A stretch of DNA of 64,000 bases from Streptomyces sp. WMMB 322 (GTDB lineage Bacteria > Actinomycetota > Actinomycetes > Streptomycetales > Streptomycetaceae): positions 62,001-126,000 of the forward strand of contig NZ_FMHI01000013.1 of NCBI RefSeq assembly GCF_900090145.1, in the 5' to 3' direction. Under the pieces are notes generated by a model. It did no database searches and was not told where the DNA came from. It was given only the letters and a program-made list of their open reading frames with translations. Both the position numbers and the translations under genes were made by a program. How positions within the stretch are numbered: position 1 is the stretch's first letter; each line of letters opens with the position of its first letter. Below are positions 48,112 to 56,895 of the stretch, one piece after another.

Positions 48112-50238
48112 TCAGTCCGTGACGCGGTACGCGGCGCTCAGCGGGAGTGCGCGTGAGGAGGAGCCGACCGCTATCCCGTACTCACCGCTGCGTACCCGGA
48201 ACCCGTCGGAGTCCGTGTCCCAGTAGGAGAGCTGCTGCGGCTCCACGGACAGCCGCACCTTCCTGCTCTCACCGCTCTCCAGGCTCACCTTGCGGTAGCC
48301 GCCGAGCTCCCGGGGCGGGCTGTACGCCTCCGTGTGCGGCTTGCTGACGTAGACCTGCGGCGCCTCGGAGCCCGCGCGCTCCCCCGTGTTGGTGACCGTG
48401 AACGACACTTCCACCGGCTCGTCCGGGCCGCCGGAACTCCTCTCCAGCCGCAGGCCGGAGTAGGAGAAGCTGCTGTAGGACAGGCCGTGCCCGAAGGGGA
48501 AGAGCGGTTCCGTGCCGGTCCGGTCGTACCAGCGGTACCCGACGTCGACCCCCTCCGTGTAGTGCGCCGTGCCGTTCACGCCCGGGTACTGCGCCCTGGT
48601 GCTCGCCGGCACCTCGTCCTCCGCGGCCGGGAAGGTCTGGGGGAGCTTGCCGGAGGGGTTCACGTCCCCCCACAGCAGGCGCGCGGTGGCGGCGCCTCCG
48701 CGCGCACCCGGATACCAGGTCTCCAGGACGCTCTTCACCTGCGGCAGCCAGGGCATCAGCACGGGGCCGCCTGTCTGGAGCACCACGGTCGTCCGCGGGT
48801 TGGCCTCGGCCACCTTCGAGATCAGCTCGTCCTGGTTGCCGGGCAGCGACAACCCGGCGCGGTCGCTTCCCTCTTCCTCCTTGTCGTGGGCGAAGACGAG
48901 GGCCACGTCCGCGGCCTTCGCCGCCTTCGCCGCGGCCCTCACCGGTGTCCCGTCGTGATAGGTGACGCGGGCGGAGGAGCCGGCGCGCTTCCTGACCGCT
49001 TCGAGCGCCGTGTCCTCCGAGAGCGGGTCCACCTTGCTGCTGCCGCCGCCCTGCGCCGAGTCGGCGGCGGCGGAGCCGATGACGGCGATGTCCTCCGCGG
49101 AGCCCGCCAACGGGAGTCCCCCGTCGTTCTTGAGCAGGACGGCACCCTGCTCGGCCACCCGCTGCGCCGTGGCGTTCCCCGCGGTCTCGTCGAGCGGGGA
49201 GGTGGCGGTGCCGTCCCGCTCGAAGAAGCCGAACCTGAACAGGACGGTGAGTATTTCCCGCACACGCTGGTCGACGGCCTCCCGGGGGAGGACGCCCCGG
49301 TGCAGCGCGGCGCGCACGGTGAGGGAGTTGACGAGAACGGGCAGGGGCAGTTCGACGTTGAGGCCGGCGGCGAGGTCGGATGTGCGGTGGGTGGAGGGGT
49401 AGTCGGAGACCACGTACCCGTCGAAGCCGAACCGCGAGCGCAGCATCGTGCGCAGGGTGTGCGCATTGGAGCAGGCGTAGACGGAGTTGACGCGGTTGTA
49501 CGAGCACATCGCGGCGCCCGGTCTGCCCTGCCGCACCGCGATGTCGAAGGGCTTGCCGTAGATCTCGTGCAGTGTGCGTTCGTCGATGTCGGCCGAGACC
49601 GACATGCGGTCGGTCTCCTGGTTGTTGGCCATGAAGTGCTTGACGGTGGCGATGACGCCCTGCGACTGGATGCCGCTGGTGTCGGCGCCCGCCATGGTGC
49701 CCGCGAGGTAGGGGTCCTCGCTGTAGTACTCGAAGTTGCGCCCGTTGACGGGGACCCGCTGGATGTTCGTGCCGGGCCCGAAGAGCTGCATCTGGCCCCG
49801 CGCGCGTGCCTCGCGTCCGACCGTCTGTCCGTACTGCCGTGCCACTTCGGTGTCGAAGCTGGCGGCCTGTGCGACGGGGGCGGGCAGGGCGGTGGCCGGC
49901 TGGCCGTTGCGGACCCCGGCGGGGCCGTCGGTCATCGTCACCCCGGGCACGCCCAGGCGCCTGATGGGCGCGATGTAGCCCGTGGTCGGCACGGGGGAGC
50001 CGAGGGTGCCGTGCAGCATGCGGATCTTCTCGTCCAGGGTCATCGCGTCGAGCAGCAGGCCGGCGCGGTCCTCGGGGCCGAGTGATCTGTCGGTCCACGG
50101 ACGGTCCTCCTGCGTGCCCGGCGACGCGGCGTGCGCCGGGGTCGCGCCGGAGGGGAGCGGGCCCGGGCCCGGCACCGTCAGGGCGGCACAGAAGACGAGG
50201 GCGGTCGCGGTACGGACGAGGGGCCGAGGGGGTCTCAT
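48112..50238 (-). CDS. Secreted glycoside hydrolase family 3 (beta-glucosidase/xylosidase type)
   Basis: 708 residues. The signal peptide is residues 1-37 (MRPPRPLVRTATALVFCAAL, ending AHA). The catalytic TIM-barrel has GVPGVTMTDGPAGVRNG, VIATVKHFMANNQET and MCSYNRVNSVYACSN, with the nucleophile Asp in GFDGYVVSDYPSTH. The second domain has GAVLLKNDGGLPL and TWYPGARGGAATARLLWGD. A fibronectin-III-like end follows (VTNTGERAGSEAPQVYV). It would hydrolyse beta-linked oligosaccharides outside the cell. ATG at 50238 follows AAGGA at 11 bases; a GTG at 50241 is equally possible. Confidence 0.9.
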   Translation of the reverse strand: MRPPRPLVRTATALVFCAALTVPGPGPLPSGATPAHAASPGTQEDRPWTDRSLGPEDRAGLLLDAMTLDEKIRMLHGTLGSPVPTTGYIAPIRRLGVPGVTMTDGPAGVRNGQPATALPAPVAQAASFDTEVARQYGQTVGREARARGQMQLFGPGTNIQRVPVNGRNFEYYSEDPYLAGTMAGADTSGIQSQGVIATVKHFMANNQETDRMSVSADIDERTLHEIYGKPFDIAVRQGRPGAAMCSYNRVNSVYACSNAHTLRTMLRSRFGFDGYVVSDYPSTHRTSDLAAGLNVELPLPVLVNSLTVRAALHRGVLPREAVDQRVREILTVLFRFGFFERDGTATSPLDETAGNATAQRVAEQGAVLLKNDGGLPLAGSAEDIAVIGSAAADSAQGGGSSKVDPLSEDTALEAVRKRAGSSARVTYHDGTPVRAAAKAAKAADVALVFAHDKEEEGSDRAGLSLPGNQDELISKVAEANPRTTVVLQTGGPVLMPWLPQVKSVLETWYPGARGGAATARLLWGDVNPSGKLPQTFPAAEDEVPASTRAQYPGVNGTAHYTEGVDVGYRWYDRTGTEPLFPFGHGLSYSSFSYSGLRLERSSGGPDEPVEVSFTVTNTGERAGSEAPQVYVSKPHTEAYSPPRELGGYRKVSLESGESRKVRLSVEPQQLSYWDTDSDGFRVRSGEYGIAVGSSSRALPLSAAYRVTD

Positions 50239-50477
50239 CACCCAGCACGTCCTTTCTGCCGCCTCGGCGGCCCGACGGTGACTGGCATGTACACGATCTG
50301 CTTTGGGTATCCCCATCCACGGCTCCGGGAATGCCGCAAGGGCCGGTCCGCGGCGGCCGTCCCGCCCCGCGGAAGCCGCGCCGGCCCCGGGGAACGGGAG
50401 AGACCCCGGCGTGAGCGGTCATCGGGCGTCGGGCGGCCGCCGGGCGCGACCCACCGGGCCGCACTAGCCTTGAGGGC

Positions 50478-52115
50478 GTGACGTGGCCGGTCGTTCTCGT
50501 CGTGGATCACGATCCGAGTTCGCTCCGTGTGCTGCTGGCCGACCTCACGCGACGGTTCGGCAGGGCGTTCACGGTGCGGGGCGCGGAGTCGGGGGAAGCT
50601 GCGCTCAGCACCGTCCGGGAGCTGTCACAGGCAGGGGAACCCCTCGCGCTGCTGCTCGTCGACGACGACTCGGCCGGGGTGCTCACGAAGGCGCGCGAGC
50701 TGTTCCCCAGTGCCAAGCGTGTGCTGCTCGTGGACCGCGACTACTCGTCGACAAGCCCTGCCGTCCAGGCGATCGCACTCGGCCGCGCCGACTACCACAT
50801 CGTCCGGCCGTGGGCGGACGACGAGATGCTGTACCGCGCCATGAGCGAGTTCCTCTCCGCGTGGACGCGGGAGCAGGAACCCGCCTTCGAGCTGTTCCGC
50901 GTCGTCGCGGCCGAGGACGACAGCCGTATGCAGCAGGTGCGCGACGTGCTGGTCCGCTTCAACCTGCCCTTCGCGGTCTATCCCGCCGAGGGTGAGGCCG
51001 GGCAGCGGCTGATGAGGGAGGCCGGAGTCGACGCGTCGCAGCTGCCGGCGGTGATCCGCTACGACAACCGGGCGTTCGTCCAGCCCGGACTGCCCGATCT
51101 CGCGCGTGCGCTCGGGGTCAACGTCACCAACGACGTCGACGTCTGCGACGTGGCGGTCGTCGGTGCGGGACCGGCCGGGCTGACGGCGGCCGTCTACGCG
51201 GCGTCCGAGGGCCTCGACACCGTGCTCCTCGAGCAGGCCATCTCGGGCGGGCAGGCCGGGACGAGCCCGATGATCAGGAACTATCCGGGCTTCCCCCACG
51301 GCATCGCGGGCGGCGCCCTCATGGAGCAGACCTGCGAGCAGGCGTGGCTGATGGGGGCTCACATCGTCTTCGCACAGCGGGCGGTCGCCCTCGAGGTCCG
51401 CGGCGAGCGGCGAGTGGTGCACATGCTGGACGGCTCCCGGGTCAGCGCACGCGCGGTACTGATCGCCACGGGGGTCGACTGGCGGCGCCTCGGGGTGCCC
51501 GCCCTCGAAGCCCTGGTCGGTTCCGGTGTGTTCTACGGCTCGGTCATGGGTGAGACCCGATCGATGCGGGGCCAGGACGTCTTCATCGTCGGAGCCGGGA
51601 ACTCGGCCGCCCAGGCCGCCGTCCACCTGGCCCGGTACGCCCGCACGGTCACCCTGGTGGTGCGCGGCGACAGCCTGGCGGATTCGGCCTCCGCCTATGT
51701 GGTGGATGCCGTCGGGGCGACGCCGAACATCCTCGTCCGTCACCGCACCGAGGTGGTCGACGGCGGTGGCGACGGGCACCTGGAGCACCTCACGCTCGCG
51801 GACCGGGAAGCGGGCACCGCCGAACGCGTCCCGGCGGCCGGGCTGTTCATCATGATCGGCGGCGAACCGCACACGCAGTGGCTCCGGGGCAGCGTCGCCT
51901 GCGACGGGCAGGGCTATGTGCAGACCGGTCGCGAAGTCCTCCAGGAGGCCTCCGCGGAATGGCCGCTGCACAGGGAACCCATGCCGCTGGAGACGAGCAT
52001 GCCGGGCGTCTTCGCGGCGGGAGACACCCGGCGCGGATCCATCAAGCGCGTCGCCTCGGCGGTGGGCGAGGGCTCCACGGCGGTGCGCCTGATGCACGAA
52101 TACCTGGGCGGCTGA
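50478..52115 (+). CDS. Receiver-fused FAD-dependent oxidoreductase (thioredoxin-reductase fold without CxxC)
   Basis: 545 residues. Residues 1-120 look like a response-regulator receiver (VVLVVDHDPSSLRVLL, LLLVDDDSAG, DYHIVRPW, where the usual Lys before Pro is Arg). A small linker domain follows. From ~225 a TrxR-like flavoprotein begins: VVGAGPAGLTAA, GQAGTSPMIRNYPGFP, IVGAGNSAAQAAVHL and PGVFAAGDTRRG. The redox CxxC that follows GV in thioredoxin reductases is replaced by VFYGSVMG. It may act as a ferredoxin or other reductase, or as a redox sensor. GTG at 50478, with TGAGGG upstream. Confidence 0.82.
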   Translation: MTWPVVLVVDHDPSSLRVLLADLTRRFGRAFTVRGAESGEAALSTVRELSQAGEPLALLLVDDDSAGVLTKARELFPSAKRVLLVDRDYSSTSPAVQAIALGRADYHIVRPWADDEMLYRAMSEFLSAWTREQEPAFELFRVVAAEDDSRMQQVRDVLVRFNLPFAVYPAEGEAGQRLMREAGVDASQLPAVIRYDNRAFVQPGLPDLARALGVNVTNDVDVCDVAVVGAGPAGLTAAVYAASEGLDTVLLEQAISGGQAGTSPMIRNYPGFPHGIAGGALMEQTCEQAWLMGAHIVFAQRAVALEVRGERRVVHMLDGSRVSARAVLIATGVDWRRLGVPALEALVGSGVFYGSVMGETRSMRGQDVFIVGAGNSAAQAAVHLARYARTVTLVVRGDSLADSASAYVVDAVGATPNILVRHRTEVVDGGGDGHLEHLTLADREAGTAERVPAAGLFIMIGGEPHTQWLRGSVACDGQGYVQTGREVLQEASAEWPLHREPMPLETSMPGVFAAGDTRRGSIKRVASAVGEGSTAVRLMHEYLGG

Positions 52116-52509
52116 GCCGCGGGCGCCCGGCGTTCCGGGCGGCGGCATCGCGGGCGGCCGCGGCCCGGCAGGCCCGGCAGCCTCCGGCGCGTGCGGGAGC
52201 GGGGGGAGCGGGCGGGACGTCCCGCGCCGGGGTGGAACCGGGTGGCCGAATCACGCCACTGCCGTCTCACGGCACGTAGTTGATCCGTAGCAGGTTCTTG
52301 CCGCGCACGGACGCGGGGCGGCGGCGCGGGGGAGGGTGGCGTTCTGCGCGCTGGCGCACATCACCGTCTGCGTGGGCAGGTTCGGGTGCCGCCGCGCTCC
52401 CGGTTGCTCCCGGGCGGGGTCGGCTGTTCACTCTACATGCTACATTCAAATGGCGTGACGGCGTGTAGACGTGGACTGAAGAGGACCCCGCACAGAAGGG
52501 CAGGAGCGG
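52116..52509. promoter_or_regulatory. Region upstream of boxB with candidate PaaX-type site
   Basis: The first ~300 bp hold no recognisable gene. At 52429-52470, ACTCTACA, then ATGGCGTG and GTAGAC occur in an A/T-richer patch. The same ACTCTACA and ATGGCGTG elements recur, fused, on the minus strand upstream of boxC (55055-55072). This is the likely boxB promoter and operator zone. Confidence 0.5.
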
Positions 52510-53988
52510 ATGACGACGACGGAGGACCGCCTGGGAGCCGCGCCCGAGCCCACCGGCCCGGTGAGCAGGATCGACTACAGCGAGCGGATCCCGAACAACG
52601 TCGATCTGGCCGGTGACCGCAGGCTCCAGAGGGCGCTGGAGCGCTGGCAGCCGAAGTTCATCGACTGGTGGAAGAACCTCGGCCCGCAGGTGCCGACCAA
52701 GGAGGTCTACCTGCGCACCGCCGTCGCCATCGACCGCGACGGATGGGCCGTCTACGACTTCGTGCCGATGGAGGAGTACCGCTGGGGCATCTTCCTCGCC
52801 GAGACCGACCCGGACCGTGTGATCGGCTTCGGCCGGCACAAGGGCGAGAAGGTCTGGACCGAGGTCCCCGGTGAGTACCGCGCCGAGCTGCAGCGGCTCA
52901 TCGTCATCCAGGGGGACACCGAGCCGGCCAGCGTGGAGCAGCAGCGCCGGCTGGGTGCCACCGCGCCGAGCCTGTACGACATGCGCAACCTCTTCCAGAT
53001 CAACGTGGAGGAGGGGCGTCACCTGTGGGCCATGGTCTACCTGCTGCAGGCGTTCTTCGGGCGTGAGGGACGCGAGGAGGCGGAGGAACTGCTCCGCCGC
53101 AACAGCGGGGACTACGACAACCCGCGCATCCTCGGCGCGTTCAACGAGGACACCACGGACTGGCTGAACTTCTTCATGTTCACCTACTTCACCGACCGCG
53201 ACGGCAAGTACCAGCTCGGCACGCTGAAGGAGAGCGGCTTCGATCCGCTGGCCCGCACCTGCGAGTTCATGCTCAAGGAAGAGGCCCATCACATGTTCGT
53301 GGGCACCACCGGCATCCAGCGTGTGGTCCAGCGGACCGCCGAGCTGATGAAGGAGCACGGCACCGACGACATCCTCCAGTACGGGGGGATACCGCTCGCC
53401 GTCATCCAGAAGTACCTGAACCAGCAGTTCTCCGCCTCCATGGACCTCTTCGGTTCCGAGCTGTCCTCCAACGCCGCCGCGTACTACACGGCCGGGCTGA
53501 AGGGCCGCTGGCAGGAGCGGCGGCGCAAGGACGACCACCGGCTGCAGGGCCGGACACGGGAGATGACGAAGGCCGGGAACGGTGAACTGGTCACCGAGAC
53601 CGTCCCCCTGCTCAACGCGCTGAACCTGGACCTGCGCGACGAGTACGTCGCCGACTGCGAGAACGGCATCCGCCGCTGGAACCAGGCGCTGGAGGACGCC
53701 GGACTGCCGCACCGCCTGACGCTCCCGCACGAGGGCTTCAACCGCCAGGTCGGTGTGTACGCCGGCAACCACGTCAGTCCCGGCGGTGAGGTGCTCACGC
53801 GGGAGCAGTGGGACGCCAAGGTCCACCAGTGGCTGCCCTCGGAGCAGGACATGGCCGACGTGCGTTCGCTGATGAAGCCCGTGTACGAGCCGGGCGAGTT
53901 CGCCGGGTGGATCGCGCCGCCCGCGCAGGGCATCAACAAGCTGGGCGTGGAGTTCGACTACGTGCGCTTCTGGCAGGAGGACAACTGA
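52510..53988 (+). CDS. boxB: Benzoyl-CoA 2,3-epoxidase, diiron subunit BoxB
   Basis: 492 residues, matching the BoxB family over its length. The diiron ligands lie in the two ExxH helices NVEEGRHLWAMVY and LKEEAHHMFVG; WLNFFMFTYFTDRDGKYQL is also characteristic. The enzyme epoxidises benzoyl-CoA with O2 and electrons delivered by a reductase (BoxA in proteobacteria). ATG at 52510 follows CAGGAG at 3-4 bases. boxC, the CoA ligase and the candidate electron chain lie in the run starting at 55108, across a convergently placed PaaX-type gene. Confidence 0.95.
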   Translation: MTTTEDRLGAAPEPTGPVSRIDYSERIPNNVDLAGDRRLQRALERWQPKFIDWWKNLGPQVPTKEVYLRTAVAIDRDGWAVYDFVPMEEYRWGIFLAETDPDRVIGFGRHKGEKVWTEVPGEYRAELQRLIVIQGDTEPASVEQQRRLGATAPSLYDMRNLFQINVEEGRHLWAMVYLLQAFFGREGREEAEELLRRNSGDYDNPRILGAFNEDTTDWLNFFMFTYFTDRDGKYQLGTLKESGFDPLARTCEFMLKEEAHHMFVGTTGIQRVVQRTAELMKEHGTDDILQYGGIPLAVIQKYLNQQFSASMDLFGSELSSNAAAYYTAGLKGRWQERRRKDDHRLQGRTREMTKAGNGELVTETVPLLNALNLDLRDEYVADCENGIRRWNQALEDAGLPHRLTLPHEGFNRQVGVYAGNHVSPGGEVLTREQWDAKVHQWLPSEQDMADVRSLMKPVYEPGEFAGWIAPPAQGINKLGVEFDYVRFWQEDN

Positions 53989-54027
53989 TCCGGCACCGCG
54001 CCGCAGCGCGGCAACGCTTCCCCGCCG

Positions 54028-54069
54028 CCGGAGGGCGCCAGGTCCGCAGGCGGGCCGGGCGCCCTCCGG
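54028..54069. terminator. 12-bp inverted repeat between convergent boxB and PaaX-type gene
   Basis: 54028-54039 and 54058-54069 are perfect 12-bp GC-rich arms around 18 bases, located between the boxB stop (53988) and the stop of the convergent regulator (54073). Likely a bidirectional terminator. Confidence 0.65.
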
Positions 54070-54072
54070 GTG

Positions 54073-54942
54073 TCAGGTGCGGTCGTCCGCTCCGGCGCAC
54101 AGGTGCTCCCAGTACGCCTGGGCGCGGCGGTGCCAGCGCTCGTGGCGGCGGTGGAAGAGCGTGGCCGCGTCGGGGCCGGGCCAGTCGTGATCGAGGAGCT
54201 CCGCGGGAAGTGCCGGGTCCAGTGCGGGGAAGTGCCGCCAGGCGTGGACCAGTTGCACCTGGGCGACGAACGCCTCCTGCCGGCCGCTCACGTCCAGGCT
54301 GCCGAATTGTTCGACAAATTCGCCGTAGGCCGACTCGATCTTGTCGAGTGGCCAGGCGGCTGCCACGACATCCTGCGGGTCGCCGATGCCCGCCGAGGGG
54401 CCCGTCCAGGACATGGTGCTGTGCTCGATGCCGAGCTCCCGCACGATGCCCTTGACCTCCTCCGCGCGCCCCGCGTCCGGCACCACCCACAGGCCGTGTG
54501 CGGGGGACCCCATGCCGGCCCACGTGAGGCGGGTGCGCAGCTTGTGCCGCAGCCGGCGCTGCGTCTCGGGCACCGTCACGGCGAGCACCAGCCACCGGCC
54601 GTCCCAGCGGCGGGTGTGCCGCATGAACGAGTAGATCCGTTCGGTGCCTTCCTCCAGCAGCTGCTGACCGTGCGCGGTCAGGCTCCAGCGGGTGCGCCGC
54701 CCGACCCGGTCCGCGGCCAGCAGTCCCTCGGTGGCGGAGCGGGCCAGCGCCTGCCGGGCCGCCTTCTCCTCGACGCCGAGGGCCTCCAGCGCCCGCAGGA
54801 GCGCGCCCGTCCACACCGGCTCGCGGCCGGGCAGCACGAATTCCCCGAGCACGGTCAGCAGCAAGGAGCGCGCGCTCGTGGAGCCGGGCCAGGCGCGCGC
54901 CGCGCGCGGTGGGCTCTCTGCGGTGCTGCCGGCAGCGGCCAC
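54073..54942 (-). CDS. PaaX-family transcriptional repressor, likely regulator of the box genes
   Basis: 289 residues. The N-terminal winged helix is RSLLLTVLGEFVLPGREPVW followed by EKAARQALARSATEGLL, and the body has the PaaX features WDGRWLVLAVTVPETQRRLR, LTWAGMGSPAHGLWVVPD and LVHAWRHFPALDPALPAELL. PaaX represses phenylacetate genes and is released by phenylacetyl-CoA; here, inside a benzoyl-CoA cluster, benzoyl-CoA is the likely ligand by analogy. GTG at 54942 follows AAAGGA. Divergent from boxC. Confidence 0.9.
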   Translation of the reverse strand: MAAAGSTAESPPRAARAWPGSTSARSLLLTVLGEFVLPGREPVWTGALLRALEALGVEEKAARQALARSATEGLLAADRVGRRTRWSLTAHGQQLLEEGTERIYSFMRHTRRWDGRWLVLAVTVPETQRRLRHKLRTRLTWAGMGSPAHGLWVVPDAGRAEEVKGIVRELGIEHSTMSWTGPSAGIGDPQDVVAAAWPLDKIESAYGEFVEQFGSLDVSGRQEAFVAQVQLVHAWRHFPALDPALPAELLDHDWPGPDAATLFHRRHERWHRRAQAYWEHLCAGADDRT

Positions 54943-55043
54943 GGTGTGAAGTCCTTTCGAAGGGGCTGGTCGGGATCATCCGGATTCTAGTGCGGCCGGG
55001 AGCCGCGACGGAGCGCACCGACGGAAAAACATGCTACGCACTA

Positions 55044-55082
55044 TTGACGACTCGACACGCCATTGTAGAGTCATAGCTCTAC
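55044..55082 (+). promoter_or_regulatory. boxC promoter with overlapping dyad
   Basis: TTGACG (55044-55049), 16 bp, TAGAGT (55066-55071) make a good promoter. GTAGAG (55065-55070) and CTCTAC (55077-55082) form a dyad over the -10. The minus-strand motif ACTCTACA-ATGGCGTG here also occurs, split, upstream of boxB. Probable PaaX-type repressor site. Confidence 0.6.
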
Positions 55083-55107
55083 TGACCCGATCGTTTGGAG
55101 GAGCTCG

Positions 55108-56856
55108 ATGACCGCCGCGGTCGAATCCAGCACCCAGCCGTCCGCCACGGAGCCGGGCGTCGCGGACGCCGAGGCGGCTCCGGTTCAACACACCGCGCCC
55201 ACGGTCTCGTTCGACACCTCGCCCGAGAGGTACCGGCACTGGAAGCTCGAGACCGACGGCGAGATCGCGACGCTCACGCTGCTGGTGGACCAGGAGGGCG
55301 GGATCGCCCCCGGCTACGAGCTGAAGAGCAACTCCTACGACCTGGGCGTCGACATCGAGCTCCACGACGCCGTGCAGCGGCTCCGGTTCGAGTACCCGCA
55401 GGTCAAGGCCGTGGTCATCACGGGAGGACTGGAGCGGATGTTCTGCGCCGGCGCGAACATCAAGATGCTCGCCCAGTCCACGCACGCCTGGAAGGTGAAC
55501 TTCTGCAAGTTCACCAACGAGACCCGCAACGGCTTCGAGGACGCCACGGAGCACTCCGGGCAGACCTACATCGCCGCGGTCAACGGCACCTGTGCCGGCG
55601 GCGGTTACGAGATCGCCCTGGCCTGCGACCAGATCGTGCTCGTCGACGACGGCTCGTCCGCCGTCGCCCTGCCGGAGGTGCCGCTGCTGGGTGTGCTGCC
55701 CGGCACCGGCGGCCTGACCCGGGTGGTCGACAAGCGCCACGTCCGCAAGGACCGGGCCGACGTCTTCGCCACCAAGTCCGAAGGCCTCAAGGGCGCCACA
55801 GCCGTGGAGTGGAATCTGGTCGACGCCGCCGTGCCCCGCGGCCGGTTCGACGAGGAAGTGACGTCGCGGGCCAGGGAAGCGGCGAAGCGCTCACACCGCC
55901 CCTCGCAGGGACCGGGCGTCCGGCTGACGCCGCTGGAGCGCACGGAGACGGGCGACTCGATCACCTATCGGCACGTCAAGGCGCGGCTGCTGCGCGACCG
56001 GCGCCGCGTCGAGATCACCGTCGAGGCGCCCGCCACAGCCCCGCCGGCGGATGCGTCGGCCGCGCGTGAACAGGGCGCGGACTACTGGCCGCTCGCGCTC
56101 GCCCGCGAACTCGACGACCTGATCCTGAGGCTGCGCACCAACGAACTCGAGCTCGGCACCTGGGTGTTCCGCACAGCCGGAGACGCCGACGCCGTGCTGG
56201 CCCACGACGAGCAGCTCGACTCGCTCGCCGGCGACTGGTTCGTCAACGAGGTCCGGCACTACCTCAAGCGCACCTTCAAACGCCTGGACGTCACCAGCCG
56301 CAGTCTCGTCGCGATGATCGAGCCGGGCAGCTGCTTCGCGGGGACGTTGCTGGAACTCGCGCTGGCCTGCGACCGGCAGTACATGCTGGCCGGAGTTTTC
56401 GAGGACGTCGACCCCGACGCCGAGCCTGCGGCCCTGGTCATCGGCCGGGCCAACCAGGGTGCGTACCCGATGGGCAACGGGCTGACCCGGCTCCAGTCGC
56501 GGTTCCACGCGTCCGACGAGGAGCTCGAAGCGGCGCTCAAGCGCACGGGGACCCCGCTCACCGCGGACGACGCGGCCGGGCTGGGCCTCGTGACCATGGC
56601 ACTCGACGACATCGACTACGAGGACGAGCTGCGCATCGTGCTGGAGGAGCGCGCGTCGCTCTCACCGGACGCCCTGACCGGCATGGAGGCCAACCACCGC
56701 TTCGTGGGGCCCGAGTCGATGGAGACCAAGATCTTCGGGCGGCTGACCGCCTGGCAGAACTGGATCTTCAACCGTCCCAACGCCTCCGGCGCCGAGGGCG
56801 CGTTGCGCCGCTTCGGCACCGGCAGGCGGGCCGACTTCGACGTCAAGCGCGTCTGA
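55108..56856 (+). CDS. boxC: Benzoyl-CoA-dihydrodiol lyase / 2,3-epoxybenzoyl-CoA dihydrolase BoxC
   Basis: 582 residues, the size of BoxC. It is a double crotonase-fold protein: the first half has VVITGGLERMFCAGANIKML, AAVNGTCAGGGYEIALACD and EVPLLGVLPGTGGLTRV; the second has FVNEVRHYLKRTFKRLDV, MIEPGSCFAGTLLELALACD and YPMGNGLTRLQSRFHA. BoxC opens the epoxide ring hydrolytically, giving 3,4-dehydroadipyl-CoA semialdehyde and formate. ATG at 55108 follows GGAGGAG. First gene of the run boxC, ligase, reductase, ferredoxin, amidohydrolase, PaaY-like. Confidence 0.95.
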   Translation: MTAAVESSTQPSATEPGVADAEAAPVQHTAPTVSFDTSPERYRHWKLETDGEIATLTLLVDQEGGIAPGYELKSNSYDLGVDIELHDAVQRLRFEYPQVKAVVITGGLERMFCAGANIKMLAQSTHAWKVNFCKFTNETRNGFEDATEHSGQTYIAAVNGTCAGGGYEIALACDQIVLVDDGSSAVALPEVPLLGVLPGTGGLTRVVDKRHVRKDRADVFATKSEGLKGATAVEWNLVDAAVPRGRFDEEVTSRAREAAKRSHRPSQGPGVRLTPLERTETGDSITYRHVKARLLRDRRRVEITVEAPATAPPADASAAREQGADYWPLALARELDDLILRLRTNELELGTWVFRTAGDADAVLAHDEQLDSLAGDWFVNEVRHYLKRTFKRLDVTSRSLVAMIEPGSCFAGTLLELALACDRQYMLAGVFEDVDPDAEPAALVIGRANQGAYPMGNGLTRLQSRFHASDEELEAALKRTGTPLTADDAAGLGLVTMALDDIDYEDELRIVLEERASLSPDALTGMEANHRFVGPESMETKIFGRLTAWQNWIFNRPNASGAEGALRRFGTGRRADFDVKRV

Positions 56857-56895
56857 CGGACCGCGGCAGCCCACGAAGAAGGAGGCGCATCGCCC

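Noticed and set aside
50478..52115. Ordinary thioredoxin reductase
   Set aside because: The CxxC active-site motif is absent.
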